DNA of 64,000 nucleotides, from positions 1 through 64,000 of the forward strand of contig JASAND010017872.1 of assembly GCA_030248195.1 (NCBI GenBank), read 5' to 3'. This DNA comes from Trissonchulus latispiculum. Taxonomy: Eukaryota; Nematoda; Enoplea; Enoplida; Ironidae. The stretch's first letter is position 1, and every line of letters begins with the position of its first letter. Shown here piece by piece: positions 20,974 through 34,388 of this stretch. The position numbers were made by a program, and so were the translations under genes. The notes under the pieces were generated by a model. That model ran no database searches. It saw only the letters and a list, made by a program, of their open reading frames with translations, and was not told the DNA's origin.

Positions 20974-23900
20974 CTGGAAAATGATGGCTTTATTAAATCT
21001 GCAAATTATGCCGCTACCAGCCACTTTTACTGAACTTTGACTGCCGCAGTTAGTCTAAAAGTAGAATTTTCTGGGTTTAATATGGTAATAAAATGAAATT
21101 GTGCAGTTTAGATTAAGAGTTGTAATGTCACAGCCTATTCTGTAATGTTCCATTAAGATCATCTGCCTATACTCAGTTCTAAAATATAATAAAGTAGCAC
21201 AACTGGGTTTTCGACCAACATGGAAAATTGATGCTAGATTTCTTATAGGAAACTGATTTTAGGAGTTTCAGAAAAGGAATTCGGGTTTGGGACTAAGGAA
21301 AGGTTTTGAGAGTTATATACAGCTTGCTGACTGCCTTAATTAAGTCTCATTCCTTTTATTTATTGTTAATTAAAATGTCAGGTAAGCCTGAAATTGTTCA
21401 TAAATATGCTAATTTAATTTTCTACAACTTAATATACACAAATTATTCATTAAAATAATCGCAGTAATTCATTAAGCTTGCAGATTTGCTTGTCTGAGTT
21501 CAACATCTGCAAGAACCCTAGGAGACATTTCAATTTTTAATTTTCCAACCTCTCCAGGATTAACATTAATTTTTAATTTTGCTGATTTAAGGACGATTTA
21601 AGTCTAAGCTAGTCTCTTGTATACTGTTTAAATTTGTCATTAGGTTATAGATTGGGTATCACTTAATTGTGGGTTTCCTCTGTCAGGATTATTTAAGCTT
21701 GACCGCATTTGAACTTGTTCATTTGGACTGCATAAATTACCTCCCCCTTGTTATCATCTTAATTACCTATTTTTGGCTGCAACATTTTTGTTCATGCTAA
21801 GATAAGCTTAATATGTCCTTTGATTAGGCTTGTTTCATGCAATCCAGACACTTAATCGTTTGCTAATACATGATAGTAAGCTCCATGTTCTGGGTTCAGG
21901 GTACAACTGAGCTACTCTTTTAACTGGTGTTTAGTCTATTCAGATTCTATAACAGATAACTGTAGAAAAAGTTTTAAAGTTCCAGCTTGACTGTTAACTG
22001 TGTATATAACTTGTTTGAATTTGTTGTCTAACTGAACTAATGAAAAAATTTCAATTAGTTAGTTTAGATGAGATGGAATTAAAACTTCAGCTTGTTTTGG
22101 TAGATTGGATTCAGTTAGCCAAAGTCTGTGGGTTTGGTCCCCACCCGGATCCTGGTAGTTTTTCAGTTTACCAATGGTGCGGTAACAATTTTTCTGTCAA
22201 CTCTCTGTGGTCTTATTCCAATAGCTGTTCTGCTCAGTAATGGAAGGAGTAAAGGAAAGCTTTAAATTTAGTGGTATTGCATAAATACGTGCTGCAGTTC
22301 AAGTTCAAATTATTTATTCATCACATCAAAATATGGAATGCATTATTTCACAGTTTGAAACTAAAATTCAGTGATATAAAAATGCAAACTTTTTAGACAT
22401 CGTTTTGTTTTTGAAGTCTAGGCAAATGGGTTCTCGTTTGCCTGATGACTGGTATAAACAAACCTTTGAGCATTATGTGATTGTTTTTCTTTTTATTTTT
22501 TAATAAGACCTGCTACCGCCGTTTTTGTGACAAAGACATTTTTCTGAAGAGGTGGAGCTCATTTCAGTGGCACAAGTGCATAAATTATGACAATTCGACA
22601 GATTTCAAAACAGTTGGTTAATGGCACGACTTAGGCAGATTCAGAGTAAGCATAATATAGCTGTGTATGCTTAAATTAAATATCAAAAACATCCAAAGCT
22701 GATTTGGCCAACTAATAAAGTTACAAATGGATCCTGCACCAAGGATTAAAAACAGCTGAATTTCTTACAAATCATAATTACATAAATTTGAATTAAATTA
22801 AATGTTTATTAATTACTAAATAATTACATACCGATGTTAAGGCTGAAACCTTAGTGAAAAAGCTCTTTCTGTAAACTTTTTGATTGATATAATGGTTGAT
22901 TAACTGATAAATTTTCGCTGACATACTGAGTTTTATAGTTATTGAGACAATATGACAAATTGAGTAATTGTTCCATATCTCACCGACTGGATTGGTAATT
23001 TATTTCAAACTAGAAGGAGTCTTCAGAATTGAGCAAGAGGGTCCAAAATTTTGATAACTTCATCTTTATTAGCACTTTGTGGTCTTCAATTCTTACATAG
23101 TATGCACTTTAAAGAAAGCTAAATTTAGCCTAAAGTTGGGTCATTCTTGACTCATTTTAATGGATAGTCAATTAAGACATACCCAGCACGAATTGGTCAC
23201 AACCCATTGAATTCAACCCTCTTGATGGTCAAAGAACGTGAACAGTTTATGTTCAACTTAAAACTTGAAATGTTCCCTCGGTTCTTGCTGTTGTCAGTAG
23301 AATTTTTGGTATTATTTTGACAAACTTGCCTTGCGTTTCGAAAAAATTGGGCATGTGTAAACTCGGGCAACTAGCTTTTAAACGGAGTAGGCAAGAAAAA
23401 AATGATGTATATATTTGTATTTAGCCGAGAATGTCTTAATTCTAAGCTGTTGCATCAATTTTTTAGTGTTTTTGTACACCTGTTTTGCTTGAATCGGGCT
23501 ACTGAATTTGTCGCCATCCGGCTTGTGGGTTCAATCCCTCATTTGGAATCCATAGTCCTGACCTACGCCACTGCTGTAGTGACACACAAATTTCCCAAGA
23601 AATCTAGACACATTATTTTAGAAAACCTTATTTTGTCTTTTTTCAATTTTTCTATTTCTGCATATAATTATTTTCCTAACTGTCTCGTTTTCGCTAGATT
23701 GACATGCTGTCTGAATTTTTCTGAATCTCTCGCAGAAAATGCTAAATTCTGTCAAATGGAAACAATTAGGTATTCAAAAAGTCTTGAATTTTTTGTTTAA
23801 ATAATTTAGCATTCACTCAGTTATAATGGACACATTTTCATAGAACCTGATTCGGTAATGCTGCAACTGCTGAAAGGTTTGATTCACATTAACGTGTCTC

Positions 23901-24073
23901 ACTCTCAAGCTTTTAATTCTGCTGCAGTTTCCCCTCTCTAAAACTGTCCTCAGTTCATAACTTTTCCTCTAGGGAGTCCGGATATGAAAGCTTCAACTTT
24001 TTATCACCTTATTATCTAAGTTCAATTTAGACTCCAAAGAAAATGATGCTAACTCTTTAAATTCTGATTTCAG
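20974..24073. other. Geneless AT-rich stretch
   Basis: No coding family is recognised. tRNA-B-box-like strings occur near 22125 (GGTTTGGTCC) and 23527 (GGTTCAATCC) without convincing A boxes. The right end is just upstream of the ephrin start exon, so promoter or 5' untranslated sequence is likely. Confidence 0.35.
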
Positions 24074-24130
24074 GACCTATTAGAATGTCAGTTCGAAAGC
24101 GTTGGTGGATTACTTAAGTCCTGGACTGAG

Positions 24131-24228
24131 ATGTCACATTTGGTCTTTATATTAACACTGACGACTGTCCTGTACAGAAGCTCAGCCAAAATACTGCCTC
24201 CCATCTACTGGAACTCTTCCAATCCAAT
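24131..24228 (+). CDS. Ephrin exon 1: signal peptide
   Basis: It encodes MSHLVFILTLTTVLYRSSA, then KILPPIYWNSSNP; the donor AAT|GTAAGA leaves 2 nt. A short upstream open frame (ATG at 24085, ten codons) lies between the acceptor-like TTTCAG at 24073 and this start, so the 5' leader may itself be spliced. Confidence 0.85.
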
Positions 24229-27200
24229 GTAAGATAATAAAGTTAGTGTTAAATGATCATGTGGTTTGGGTCGATCTGAAGCAGATTTTCGTCGAAGGTT
24301 TTCTCATTCGCTTCTCAAATTCTTTAAAACTTGACCAATTGGGCTAAAATTTATTGTGGGTGTGCCTTAGAATAGAAATTTTTTGATGTCTCAAAGGTCG
24401 ATGTTTTCGAATCGTCCGGGGAGACCACAAGGAAACCGAAAGTTTTTGGCTTAAATTCTGATAAAAAGTTGTATGCGATGCGGGGGTTTCCTGGCCGCAG
24501 CTCAAATCAAGGTCCGCTTCACGATTCAGTTTTAAGTTCATCTAAAGCTTACAGTTTAAGTGGCAAATGAAAAGCTGAATAAAAACGGTCTTCAGAATCG
24601 TGTTTTGCTGTCCAGTATAACCCTACTTGCAGCTTTTCAGCAAGACAGATTTTTCGGTTTCCCTGACCCTTTTGCCCCCTGCTAGTCGAAATCAATTGAA
24701 CAGTTTGAACACGAAAAATATTGCTAGATTTAAAGTCAGTGAGGTTAGAAACATACCCATACCAAATTTATCCAAATTGGTCGAGTGTTAGGAATTTGAG
24801 GAGTAAAGAGGTATAATCGAGATAACAATAGATCGAGTCACCCTACCACATATATCCAAAATGTTAGGAACCGTGTCAAAAATAAAATCGTGTAAACGAT
24901 TATTTTTACACGAATTCCAAACGTTTTGTTGCAAATTTACACGATTTTTACACGATTCTTTTTGTGTTGTGTTTTTAATCCTGTCTGTTTTTACTTTCCG
25001 ACAGCAAGCAGATTGTTATCTTTCCACATCCTGAAGAATGAATAAAAAGTTAAGCATAAGGTTTTTAGCTTGCAAAGTTAAGCATAAGGTTTTTAGCTTG
25101 CAAAGTTAAGCACTGGCTTCCAGTTTTCTCATAAAAACTTGAAAACAGACGACATTAAAACAAGCCGCTTACACGATTTTTACACGAATTATATCGTGTA
25201 AATAAATCGTGTACACGTTAAATTTAACGCCCATTTTTGACACGGTTCCTTAGTTATAGTCTATTTTTTAGGCTTAACATCATACAGTTATATGTTTATA
25301 GTTGTTGTTTGTGGCAATATAAGATTTGTATTTTATCACAAGCATTTCCAACAACCAAAACCACCAATTTTTCGCTAAACTTGTGTCACCTACGTTTGTT
25401 TCTGTTCTGCTTAAAGCTTTCATGTTCTGCTTTGACAGAGGAAATGTCACACAACGCCGACGCATTTCTCTTCCTGTTACTTCCTTACGTACCTTTATCA
25501 TGTCACAACTCATATATCTACCTCAGTCCAGACATTTCTAGCTCCACATTTTTTCACCTACGTATGACATGAGGGTGAGACAGTTGGTCTGAACATATTT
25601 CAAATTTTATTCTACTTTCCCCTCCCAACCTCACAGAGGCTGTCAGGGCGACTTTTAGCGCAATTAATATGTAACGACCTAAGCGGACATTTAGGCCCTT
25701 TATGTGCTCCTCCTGCGTAGAACCCCTATTAAGCCTACCCTGTAGCTACTTCGGGAAAGGGGCCCCTAAAACTAAGCCGTTATTTACGTATATTCTCAAA
25801 AGTTTGAGCCGCATTTTGGACAAATTTAAAATCTCCCCTGAGAGCCTCAGGCTAATAGTGTTTGGACAGAGTGACGAATTGACTTCTGGTGCTTTTGTTA
25901 AATTAAGCGAGGACAAACGTCAAGCCCTTAAGTTTAACTTTCGGGAGCATCTCAAAAGACTTCTGAATTAAAAGTGCGGCTGACCTTCGTTTCAGCAGTG
26001 AAAAGAAAACGGAGATGAAAAATTACCCTCCTACTTTCAATTGAGATTGATAGTATAGTATCTTTAGGGATGTGCGCTAAGTTTAACAAATTAAGTTTAT
26101 TACGTTTATGCCTCAATAAATAAGTTAATGCCATTAGGTACGTGTGCGTGCAGAATAGACAGGAATATAAAAGTTTTGATACGGTACTTAGACAAATTGG
26201 AATGTTTGAAAAATTTTGACGTAGCCATCGCCTAATAAGGTGTACAGGATAATCATTTTGCAAGTTTTAAAATTTTCCATTTATTGATTTATTTTCATCA
26301 CAGTCACTAAATAAGGTGGTGACCGTAATATTTCTAGAGCAAGACACGACACACGTTCCCACAATATGTTATATTGATATATTTTGACAGAATTTCAAGT
26401 TTTAGGCGAATAGAAATCTTTTTGTACAAAACTGGAAATATTCACTTTTTCCGCTGTTCACAAAAGAAGTTCCTCCAGTCAGACAAAGTTTCCCCTCAAA
26501 TTAAAGTGTCCGGTCTAAATAAAGTAGATGAAAGTTTTTCATGCTTTTTCTTCACTTTCCTTCTTTCTTCTGGAGGCTCCTAATGAGATTAGCTAGGCTT
26601 CCACTACTTTTGGTCTCTTCTCTACCTAACTCCAGAGCACACCATTTATTAGCGGTCCTTGTGTGCTACTCCCAGGGGAGGTATCCTTTATTTTTAATGA
26701 GTTTTTGCCACAGTTTTTACCCTGAGTTAATAATGCATTGATGCGGGGAGAGAAGCCAAAACCGCGCTAACCAGAACTTAGCTACTATGGCATCCTTATT
26801 ATCAAATTCTGTTATCAGTCGTCACGCATAGAATAAATATAAACTTTCTTCTGAGACACGAAAAGGTGTACTAAAATGTCTCTATCTCTATTTGCCTGGC
26901 CCTGGAAATGGCCATATTTCATAGCGACCGGGGCAAAGCTTATTGGCTCGTGTAATAAAGTCGCCATTAGGTAGTCTCAAAAGTTCAGTTTGACTTTAGT
27001 GGTCTTTAAAAGCTGGAATAACAGGCTTTATGACTTGTAAAAGCAATAAAAGCTAATGTGGAGAATTTTTGATCGCTTAGAATGCACCTGGAAGGGAAGC
27101 ATATAAATTATCGTCTTTGGAAATTGCTTGTACTGTAGCAAGATGTTACAGCCCACGTTTGAAAGCTTTAGTGAAGTGAAGTACACACCTAGCAATGGAA

Positions 27201-30200
27201 AAATAAATGTAGGAAGAATTTTCAATCAATGTAGGAATGCAAAAAGTAAATTTTACCCGAAACCTCGGTGAATATTAAGACCAACTGTGAAAAAGACAAA
27301 TTAAACGACTAAATGAACAAGTGAAAAAGAAATATATAATAAAAATGATAACTGTGTGCACTGTCTGATCAAAGAAAGAAGTACGTAATGAACTATTTGT
27401 AAGATTGATTGAAAAATTGAAGGCAAACCACCACACAACAATTATAGTTTTAGTATATTTTAGGTTGAGTCGTTGCATTTCGTGTTTCAGTATTTTTCAT
27501 AATTTTCTGTATTTCTTTTTTTCTTATTTTTTGTATTTCAGATTCCTTAACGACACCTCCAACCATGTGATCCGAGTTCGAATCAGGGATCAGATTGACA
27601 TCATTTGTCCAGACAGTGAACCTTTTCTTTTGGTTGATCCAAATCCAAAGGAGGAATACACAACCATAAATGCTGTAGGTTGGAACTCTAGCTGATTTTA
27701 AAAAGTTGATAGTTCCAAAAAACTTAAAAGATTAATATTGAATACACATTAACTTGAATTATCATTATTATTAATACATGTTAATATTATAATTGATATT
27801 AACTTGACTGCAGGTGTCTCCAACGAAACATTATTCCCCCTAAGGGGGTTGATGGAGGATAAAGTTAAATTAATCCTTACAAAGTAAAAAATACATATGC
27901 AGTATACTACCATGTAATGTTGACATAAATTACGAGTTTGAAGCAGTTGTACCCCTTTTGCCTAAGTTGTGATTTTATTCACAAATTATACGATCCAACA
28001 AATTTCAGAAATAAATATTATTCTACAGCATTCCATTAATATTTCATCTTCTCTTATTATTCACCTTTACACTCTATCCAATTTTTGCAACACATGACAT
28101 CTTCATACGTATGAATTTTAATGTGGAATGAATAAACTCAGGGTCAGCCCCCACACGCTTTCAAATTTCCCAGGAAAAATTAATTTCGCCTTTGGGATTT
28201 GAATGGAGACGCGCCGGGCGGGACGGAAGTTTAATTATGGAAACACAAATGAAGCGGCCCAGTTAGTCACCCATAAGGCTGATTCTTTACAGCCAGGCTT
28301 AACCGGGGATATTCGGTGAGATATACCTAACCATTAACCTTTTATCTCGCTCTTTAACTTTATAACAGTCAGGTGCAAGTAGGCAAATAGGGGGGGGGGG
28401 GCTGCTGACGCTGTTGAGTTGCATTTCTAGCAATTTTTTTGGGTTAAAGGTCAGTGAAAACAAGAGACTAGGTAACAACCTTTGTGCGGGCGCATTACGG
28501 AAAATATTTGTTCTAAATTAATTTAAATTTGATTAATTTTGTTCTAAAAAGTGTTGTTAATGCAGAGAGCCCGCATTTCTCGATAAAGAAAAGGCTCAAC
28601 GTAGAAGACTGCATCTTAGCCGTTAATAATAATCTTTTTCGAAATATTTTACTTACGTAAGTTTCAGCTTAGTTTGCTATTTCAATTAATGGAACAGACC
28701 CCCTCTGAACTTCAGGCTATTTCTATCCGATTTAGATCTAAGCTTTGTCGTCAGGGCAGGAGATTCTCCAAAGGCTTTACTCTTTATGTTGACCGAGTTA
28801 ACGGATAATTGATAGGTGCAACCTAGCCTGACTAATTTGCTGATAACAGAGTGAATCAGAAACGCTCGTTCCTAGGTAGGTGTGGACAAACTTTATCAGA
28901 TGTAAAACTTTAATGACACATGATATGAGTTGTGACAGGTCTCCTGAATAAATGCGTACGCAATTACAACGATATATATAAATAAAATGCCGTTTATTCC
29001 TGAATACCTAGATTTAGATAGGAAGATGAGCATGAAGGCTGGGAGCTTTTCCAATGGAAACAGAACGAAATAGAGAAACGAGATTTGGTTAAAATTCATG
29101 TTTTTATATTCGTTTAATTTATTTCTTTTTTCCATTTTTATTTCTAAATTTCTCCTATGATGCAGATTTGTTAAAATGTATGAAGTGCTTGAAGTCAGCT
29201 ATTCTAACCATTTTTAAGAGATCTACGGTTGTTAATTTAATTTTGTTTTTATGTTGTTAACTCGAAATAATACAGCTGAAATTTAAATTCGAAATTAGCA
29301 TTCAGAAATTGGCTGTTTTAAGTGTTTCTTGCATCGAATGCCTCAACCTCAACGGGCTCTAATTTTGGTAAAATAAACGCAAAAATCTTAAATGATGTCT
29401 TGTCTGTTCTCAGTCTCAAGCTGTTGATTGGAGTTGGACAAGTTTCAAAAGTTTTAAATTGTCCAGTTGTACGAGTTTTTATTGTTAAACGTGTACTAAT
29501 ATTCTGAAATTTGCACGTTTCATTGCTTTAAGCATCGTCTTTTAAAGTGTCACTTTTGAGCAAAACTGCCACACTCCAGGAAACAATTTATCAGACAATA
29601 CAAGATGCCGCAATTGTAAACTCACAGCTATACTCTTAAATCGTATAACAGCGTGAAGCAAATTTTGAACAGGGCAAGGTCGCCCAAATGTGCTCTTCGA
29701 GTGAAATTTTCTAATATACTGCATGTTACGGTTGTTAGAAATTTGGTCTGCGACTACGTATATACTAGAGGCCTGCATTACGGCACGTGGCCCGTCTCGG
29801 ACCGGTCGACGACCAATTCCTGGGCATCGCGTCGGGCCGAAACCTCACGTGCCGGGCCATTAGCTTTTGTGAAATTTCACAGGAAGTAATAACTAGCCTA
29901 AATTCCTTTCAATCAAAATCTGAAATCTCAGTCAATGAAATGGCCTGCCTATCCTTTGGCAGCATGGAAGACGCAGATTCAGTTTGTTTTCGTTTTGTCA
30001 TTTGTTTTCGTTTTGTCATTTGTTTGCTTGTTTGTTTATTTAGGATTATTTGCGTTTATTTAGGTGTCAAGAGACAGTTACCGAAGCTGCCGTCTTCAGA
30101 ATCCGGTTCATGTTGTGGGAATGTGTGATCCTTCCCGACGTGGCGTCCGAATTTCCATTGTCTTCCGCGAATTCACTCCCAAACCCAACGGTCTAGAGTT

Positions 30201-32828
30201 TAGGCCCGGTCAATACTACTACTTCATCAGTACGTACAGCCTTTGTCTTAGTACTAAGTCAATGCAGCAAAATTGAAATGCATATTTTGTCTATTTTTCA
30301 TATATGTGCTTGAGATTGGTCTGGGTGAAGTTGATTTTCTGTCCAGGTATTTGATGTTCCAGTCCTAATTTGTTTAGCTAGGCATCCGGCAATAATATAC
30401 GTACTCTTCTATAATGCCATTAACCGTAACAAATACTTGAACTATTGGTACCAGGATAAATTTAAAGCATAATTAGTGAACTACCTGCAGTTGTAATTAG
30501 TCACACCTTGAGAGACTATATATATGCAAGATAGATTACATATAGGTAATAGTTCTTTATGCGTTTATGTAATCAATTATTTTAATTTAAGATTTCATAA
30601 TTTTTACATCATGTACACTCCACTAGCTTCCTTTGGGCCGCATGCGTTGTTTAGTATTTCCTCCAAAAAAGTACTTAACTCCAATTTTTCGGACAAACGC
30701 AAAGCTAAAATCTTGAGCGAGAATTATATTTAGTCATTAAATCCTTCTGGTTGTACGTATGTCGGGCCAGGTCAAAGCTAGTACAAGCTTTGGGCTGAAT
30801 TTATTGTAAGCAATCCATCAAATTCTGGAATAGCTAGCGTGACAAAGGATCAAATTCCGCAGGTGGGTCGGAATTGAAATCTTAGAGTTGATAAATTGCG
30901 GTCTAATCATATTTCTGACAGTTTCCTTGAAATTTACTACAACCGCTGAGAATAGCAGAATTGTTTACGTAATTTGAGTCATTCTGGAGATTTTCCGAGC
31001 AAAATTATGAGGGTTTTTGTCAGCAGGAAAATAAAATATTCAATGCTTGCACTGAAATTTTATTCTGTTTTTGCATAACCGCCTGGTTTTCCTCTATTGT
31101 AAACGAAGAAAACCAGGCAATTTTAGCAATATTTGCGTACATTAAAAAATTAACAATTTTGTTTGAACTTGGCCGACCTTGAAATTTTTCGGTTTATTTA
31201 ACAATAATAAAGCTTTCAATTTTATTGGTGACTCAACAAACAGTTTTAGCTCTAACTTGTGAACCACAAAATAAACACCTGATTTATGTCACAATGGAAA
31301 CAAAAAAGCCCGTAAAGAATTGACCTTGGAAGAGTAATACTTTTGTAATTTTGAAAAAATCCACGTTTGTAAATTCAGAATAATTTAGACATTATTTTGT
31401 TTTTATGGGACAATTTGACTAATTTTATTGCTTTCTTGGGATACCATGGTTTTTGTTATTGCCGGTCAATCTGTATTTAAATCTGTGTGGGGATTCCGTA
31501 TGCGCGTATCCGACTTCGCAATGCTGAGAAAAATTTTAATGTTCATGTCAAAGAATACGTATTAGCTGATTAGAGCTGTTGAACGTACGTACGAAAGTCG
31601 TCCTTGGAAAATAAATAAAATAAATAAATAAAATAAATATTAGCTTTTTGCTGTTGTAAAAATAGGAATGTGGGAACAATGAGAGTGGTGCAGGCAGATC
31701 CCAAATAAACTGAACATTAATGGGGAAGTCCTTGTCCCATGTGGAACCAAAATTTTGTATTTTTTAAACAAGCTTTATGAATGGTTTCAAAAATTTAGAA
31801 AAGCCTCTAAAAGTCTTCTTAAACGGTCATTCTTCTAAAATTTCTGGTTAAAACGTCTTAAAAATTATTAAGGACATAGGTCTCTTCAAAATTTTTAACT
31901 TTCAGGAGTAGTCCAGTTCGAAGTCGGAGGATATCCCCAGAATCAGGCTTATGATTCGTTTGTACCATACTACCTTGTTTTTTGTTTCAAGAAGAATGGC
32001 TTTGTTTTATCTTGTGCTCTTTGCTTTGTGCTCTTTGCTTTATCCTGTTTAGATGATTATTTCGATTATATGTTTCTTTTTGTTATTTAGGCTATTATTT
32101 TGTTATTTATTTTTTGCTATTTCAGCTACTTCCACTGGTTCTGAGAACGGGCTGGATAACAGAGAAGGCGGACTCTGTCTGACAAAAAATATGAGATTAA
32201 TTTTTCATGTTCTACCTGGTATGCATTTCCAGTATAGAATATTAATGAATAGCCCATTCCGTCAAAAAGATAATGTATAGTCGGGTTCACAAACTTATTG
32301 TGAAATTAATTAACTGTCTCTTTGCTGCAAAATTTAATTAGTTATTAGTATACTAGTTTATGTTGCTGGCAAGAGCAGTAATGTTTTTGAAAAAAAATGG
32401 AAATGAAACATACCAACGATTTCTTTGCTGTTAGAAAGAATATTGTAAATGCACATATTTTTGGATTTTTGATTTTTTGTCTTTATTAAGTTTGCTTTTT
32501 AGATCCAGGTCAGCATGTCTGGAATCCGTTATCCTACTCCCCGTTCGGTCAGGGTAATCCACCTCCAAGATGGAGCAACTCAAATCCCTCAAAATCCTCT
32601 GAAAGAGGAATTTATTCTGGTGCTCAATCCCCTGGTTCTCACTATGGTGACGGACCCTCCTATGGTGCTTACTCTAGTCAAGATCCCCTTGAAGACTCTG
32701 AGACAGACCCTTCCATAATGTATGTACTGCCCAGTGAGGAAGGGGCCGTCCTACACCAGCAGCCTTTACAGGAACATGCCACTTATGTTATTGCCGAGGA
32801 ATATTGGCCAAAAGAGGGTGGGTTTTAA
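24131..32828 (+). CDS. Ephrin (Eph receptor ligand)
   Basis: Five exons, 24131-24228, 27542-27674, 30064-30229, 32126-32218 and 32503-32828, join in phase to 271 residues. A signal peptide (1-19) precedes the receptor-binding domain (about 21-163) beginning IYWNSSNPIF. The domain has four cysteines at 55, 86, 98 and 150; their spacing is close to the two conserved ephrin disulfides. The binding loop FREFTPKPNGLEF (111-123) is followed by RPGQYYYFIS and GLDNREGGLCL, all ephrin hallmarks. Ephrins are membrane-attached guidance cues. Here the 108-residue Pro/Ser/Gly-rich tail ends EYWPKEGGF-stop with neither a transmembrane helix nor a hydrophobic GPI tail. A GT donor at 32818 (G|GTGGGT) could instead lead to an unseen anchor exon. 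Confidence 0.9.
24290..24800. repeat. Palindromic foldback element D, in ephrin intron 1
   Basis: Diverged arms with TTGACCAATTGGGCTAAAAT on the left and CCAAATTTATCCAAATTGG on the right, around the family core AAAGCTGAATAAAAACGG. It begins about 60 bp after the exon 1 donor. Confidence 0.6.
24867..25249. mobile_element. Inverted-repeat MITE with TTA flanks
   Basis: The ends GGAACCGTGTCAAAAAT and ATTTTTGACACGGTTCC are perfect inverses, flanked by TTA on both sides. The subterminal part repeats TTTACACGA and its complement. A 3-bp TTA duplication is typical of PIF/Harbinger elements. It carries no gene and lies in ephrin intron 1. Confidence 0.7.
25702..25971 (+). CDS. Unrecognised 89-codon open frame in ephrin intron 1
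   Basis: The second half has protein-like composition (ILDKFKISPESLRLIVFGQS ... LKFNFREHLKRLLN). The tail recalls C-terminal remnants of retroelement polyproteins, but this is not a firm match. It has no splice context. Confidence 0.2.
   Translation: MCSSCVEPLLSLPCSYFGKGAPKTKPLFTYILKSLSRILDKFKISPESLRLIVFGQSDELTSGAFVKLSEDKRQALKFNFREHLKRLLN
25972..27541. other. Rest of ephrin intron 1
   Basis: AT-rich intron sequence with no gene or distinct repeat recognised. Confidence 0.5.
27542..27674 (+). CDS. Ephrin exon 2
   Basis: Acceptor GTATTTCAG; donor GCT|GTAGGT. It encodes IRVRIRDQIDIICPDSEP (first conserved Cys) and the EEYTTINAV strand. Confidence 0.9.
27675..30063. other. Ephrin intron 2
   Basis: It contains a G run at 28391 and a GC-rich hAT-like fragment near 29767-29860. 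Nothing else is recognised. Confidence 0.5.
29767..29860. mobile_element. GC-rich hAT-like terminal fragment
   Basis: TAGAGGCCTGCATTACGGCA opens the block, and GGCACGTG is mirrored by CACGTGCC at its right. TAGAGG ends and internal GGCCCG motifs resemble the other hAT-like elements here, but no clear partner terminus or duplication was found. Confidence 0.35.
30064..30229 (+). CDS. Ephrin exon 3: receptor-binding loop
   Basis: Acceptor TTTATTTAG; donor ATCA|GTACGT. It encodes the second and third conserved cysteines and the Eph-binding loop, ending RPGQYYYFI. Confidence 0.92.
30230..32125. other. Ephrin intron 3
   Basis: AT-rich sequence with a short AAAT/AATAA simple repeat near 31607-31640. 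No gene or clear transposon is seen. Confidence 0.5.
32126..32218 (+). CDS. Ephrin exon 4
   Basis: Acceptor TTTCAG; donor CCTG|GTATGC. It encodes TSTGSENGLDNREGGLCL (fourth conserved Cys) and the last strand MRLIFHVLP of the receptor-binding domain. Confidence 0.92.
32503..32828 (+). CDS. Ephrin exon 5: C-terminal tail
   Basis: The acceptor CTTTTTAG precedes a tail rich in Pro, Ser, Gly and Tyr (for example HYGDGPSYGAYSSQ), then an acidic stretch and the stop at 32826. No hydrophobic anchor is encoded. Confidence 0.75.
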
Positions 32829-34388
32829 AATTATTTAAAATTTATTAAATCTCGTTAATTTTTAAAAATTTCATAACCAAGATATATACTGTTGCAAACT
32901 TTATTCTGTCTTTATACATAATTTTTACCGAAATATACAGTTACAAACTTTATTCTGACTTTATGTTAAGGTGGCAGTTTTAGACGTTCTTTGTTGATTC
33001 AGACACTATCTCAGCTAATTCTGGACCAGTAAGAACCTTCTCAGTTGAGGTCGAGTTTTTGTGTCGCAATTTCAAAAGACGTCACAAAGGTTTAAGTCAT
33101 CTGTTCTGTACGGCTCATGGACCTGGAATTACAATTTCATTGAAAAAGTGGATGAAATTTTGGATAAGCCAAAAGGCAAACTAAACTCTAGGCGAAAAAG
33201 TTCGTGAGTAGTGAAAGCCGAGTAGCTAAAACCTTCAACAATAAAGTAACTTTCAACTCCTATCTTGTGACAATGGAGAGATTTGGAAGGGGACTTAAAC
33301 AAATGGTTAAAATTGTTTCGAGCATCTGGAACACTGAAAACTTTCCCGAAGAGGGGAGTTTTCACGAAAAAATTTTCTTTTTCTCGCGGTACTATGCACA
33401 GTCCTGTCATTTATAATGATAATAAATAATAATGAAATAATGCCAGTTTTTACTGTATTACTGTTTTAGAAAATCCAAACTCTGCTTGTAGCTGGATCAG
33501 GATACAGCAACATTCAGTCCTCTTGACTCTGCTGTTGCTATGCATTTGTATATACGTAGGATAGAGTTACTGTATTCATGTGCAAATGTGAGTGTCAAAT
33601 ATTGATAGCTTTAAATAAAGTAGAACAATGTTTATGTGTTCAATTTAGGCCTACAGAAACAACAGCTATAAATATGTCGAATAGATATGTTAAATAAAGA
33701 ATGCTACAGTATGAATAGAAAGGATATTAATCTTGAATATTAATTAATATAATATCCATTATAGATGTTAATATGATATTAATATAAAGCGCTTAGAAAG
33801 GACCTTGACGCCCAAAACAAAGGAATGTTGACAATGACTTTGGAATTGACATTCCAATCGTTCTATCAACAGTTTTGATTGAATGACTTTTAAGGATTTA
33901 AAGCTGGAAGAAGCTTCCAAATCCCGCAGTAGTTTTTTTTCCACACTAGTTCGGCTTTTAAGCTGACAGTCGTACACCCTTGGACGTGCCTTTCCTATCA
34001 CATCTTCTTTGGTTTTACCGAATTTTTAGAAGGTGTTTGGACATTGTGTTGCGGACAAACTCACGAGTTTATTCCAGACAGTGCTAGAAGCTACACTTGT
34101 TACTTGATGTGATCACTCTCACAGATAACTGTTTTACATAGTTCTATTTATACTTCATTCATCCAGTTCATTCATTCATTCATTCCGTTCATAATACTCT
34201 ACGATCATGTGACATGTAATGGGTGTTGACAAAAGAAGCTGGCGATTACCATGTGATTGCTAAAATGTTTGCTGTCCAATTCAAATGAGTGTGCAGCAAA
34301 GTGAGCGAAAAAATGAATGTTACTTAAGGGGGGTGGGTTCCACCAGGAAAAATTTTATGGTCACGGATTCTGCTCATTTTCACATAGA
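32829..34388. other. Geneless stretch after the ephrin gene
   Basis: Short open frames at 33129-33416 on both strands lack family features. TTAAGGTGGCAG at 32966 resembles the terminus of the TTAA-flanked element, but no right end was found. Confidence 0.35.

Noticed and set aside
23402..23800. 132-codon plus-strand frame
   Set aside because: The translation is Phe/Ser/Leu-rich as expected from AT-rich DNA; no domain, and it precedes the ephrin without a splice link.
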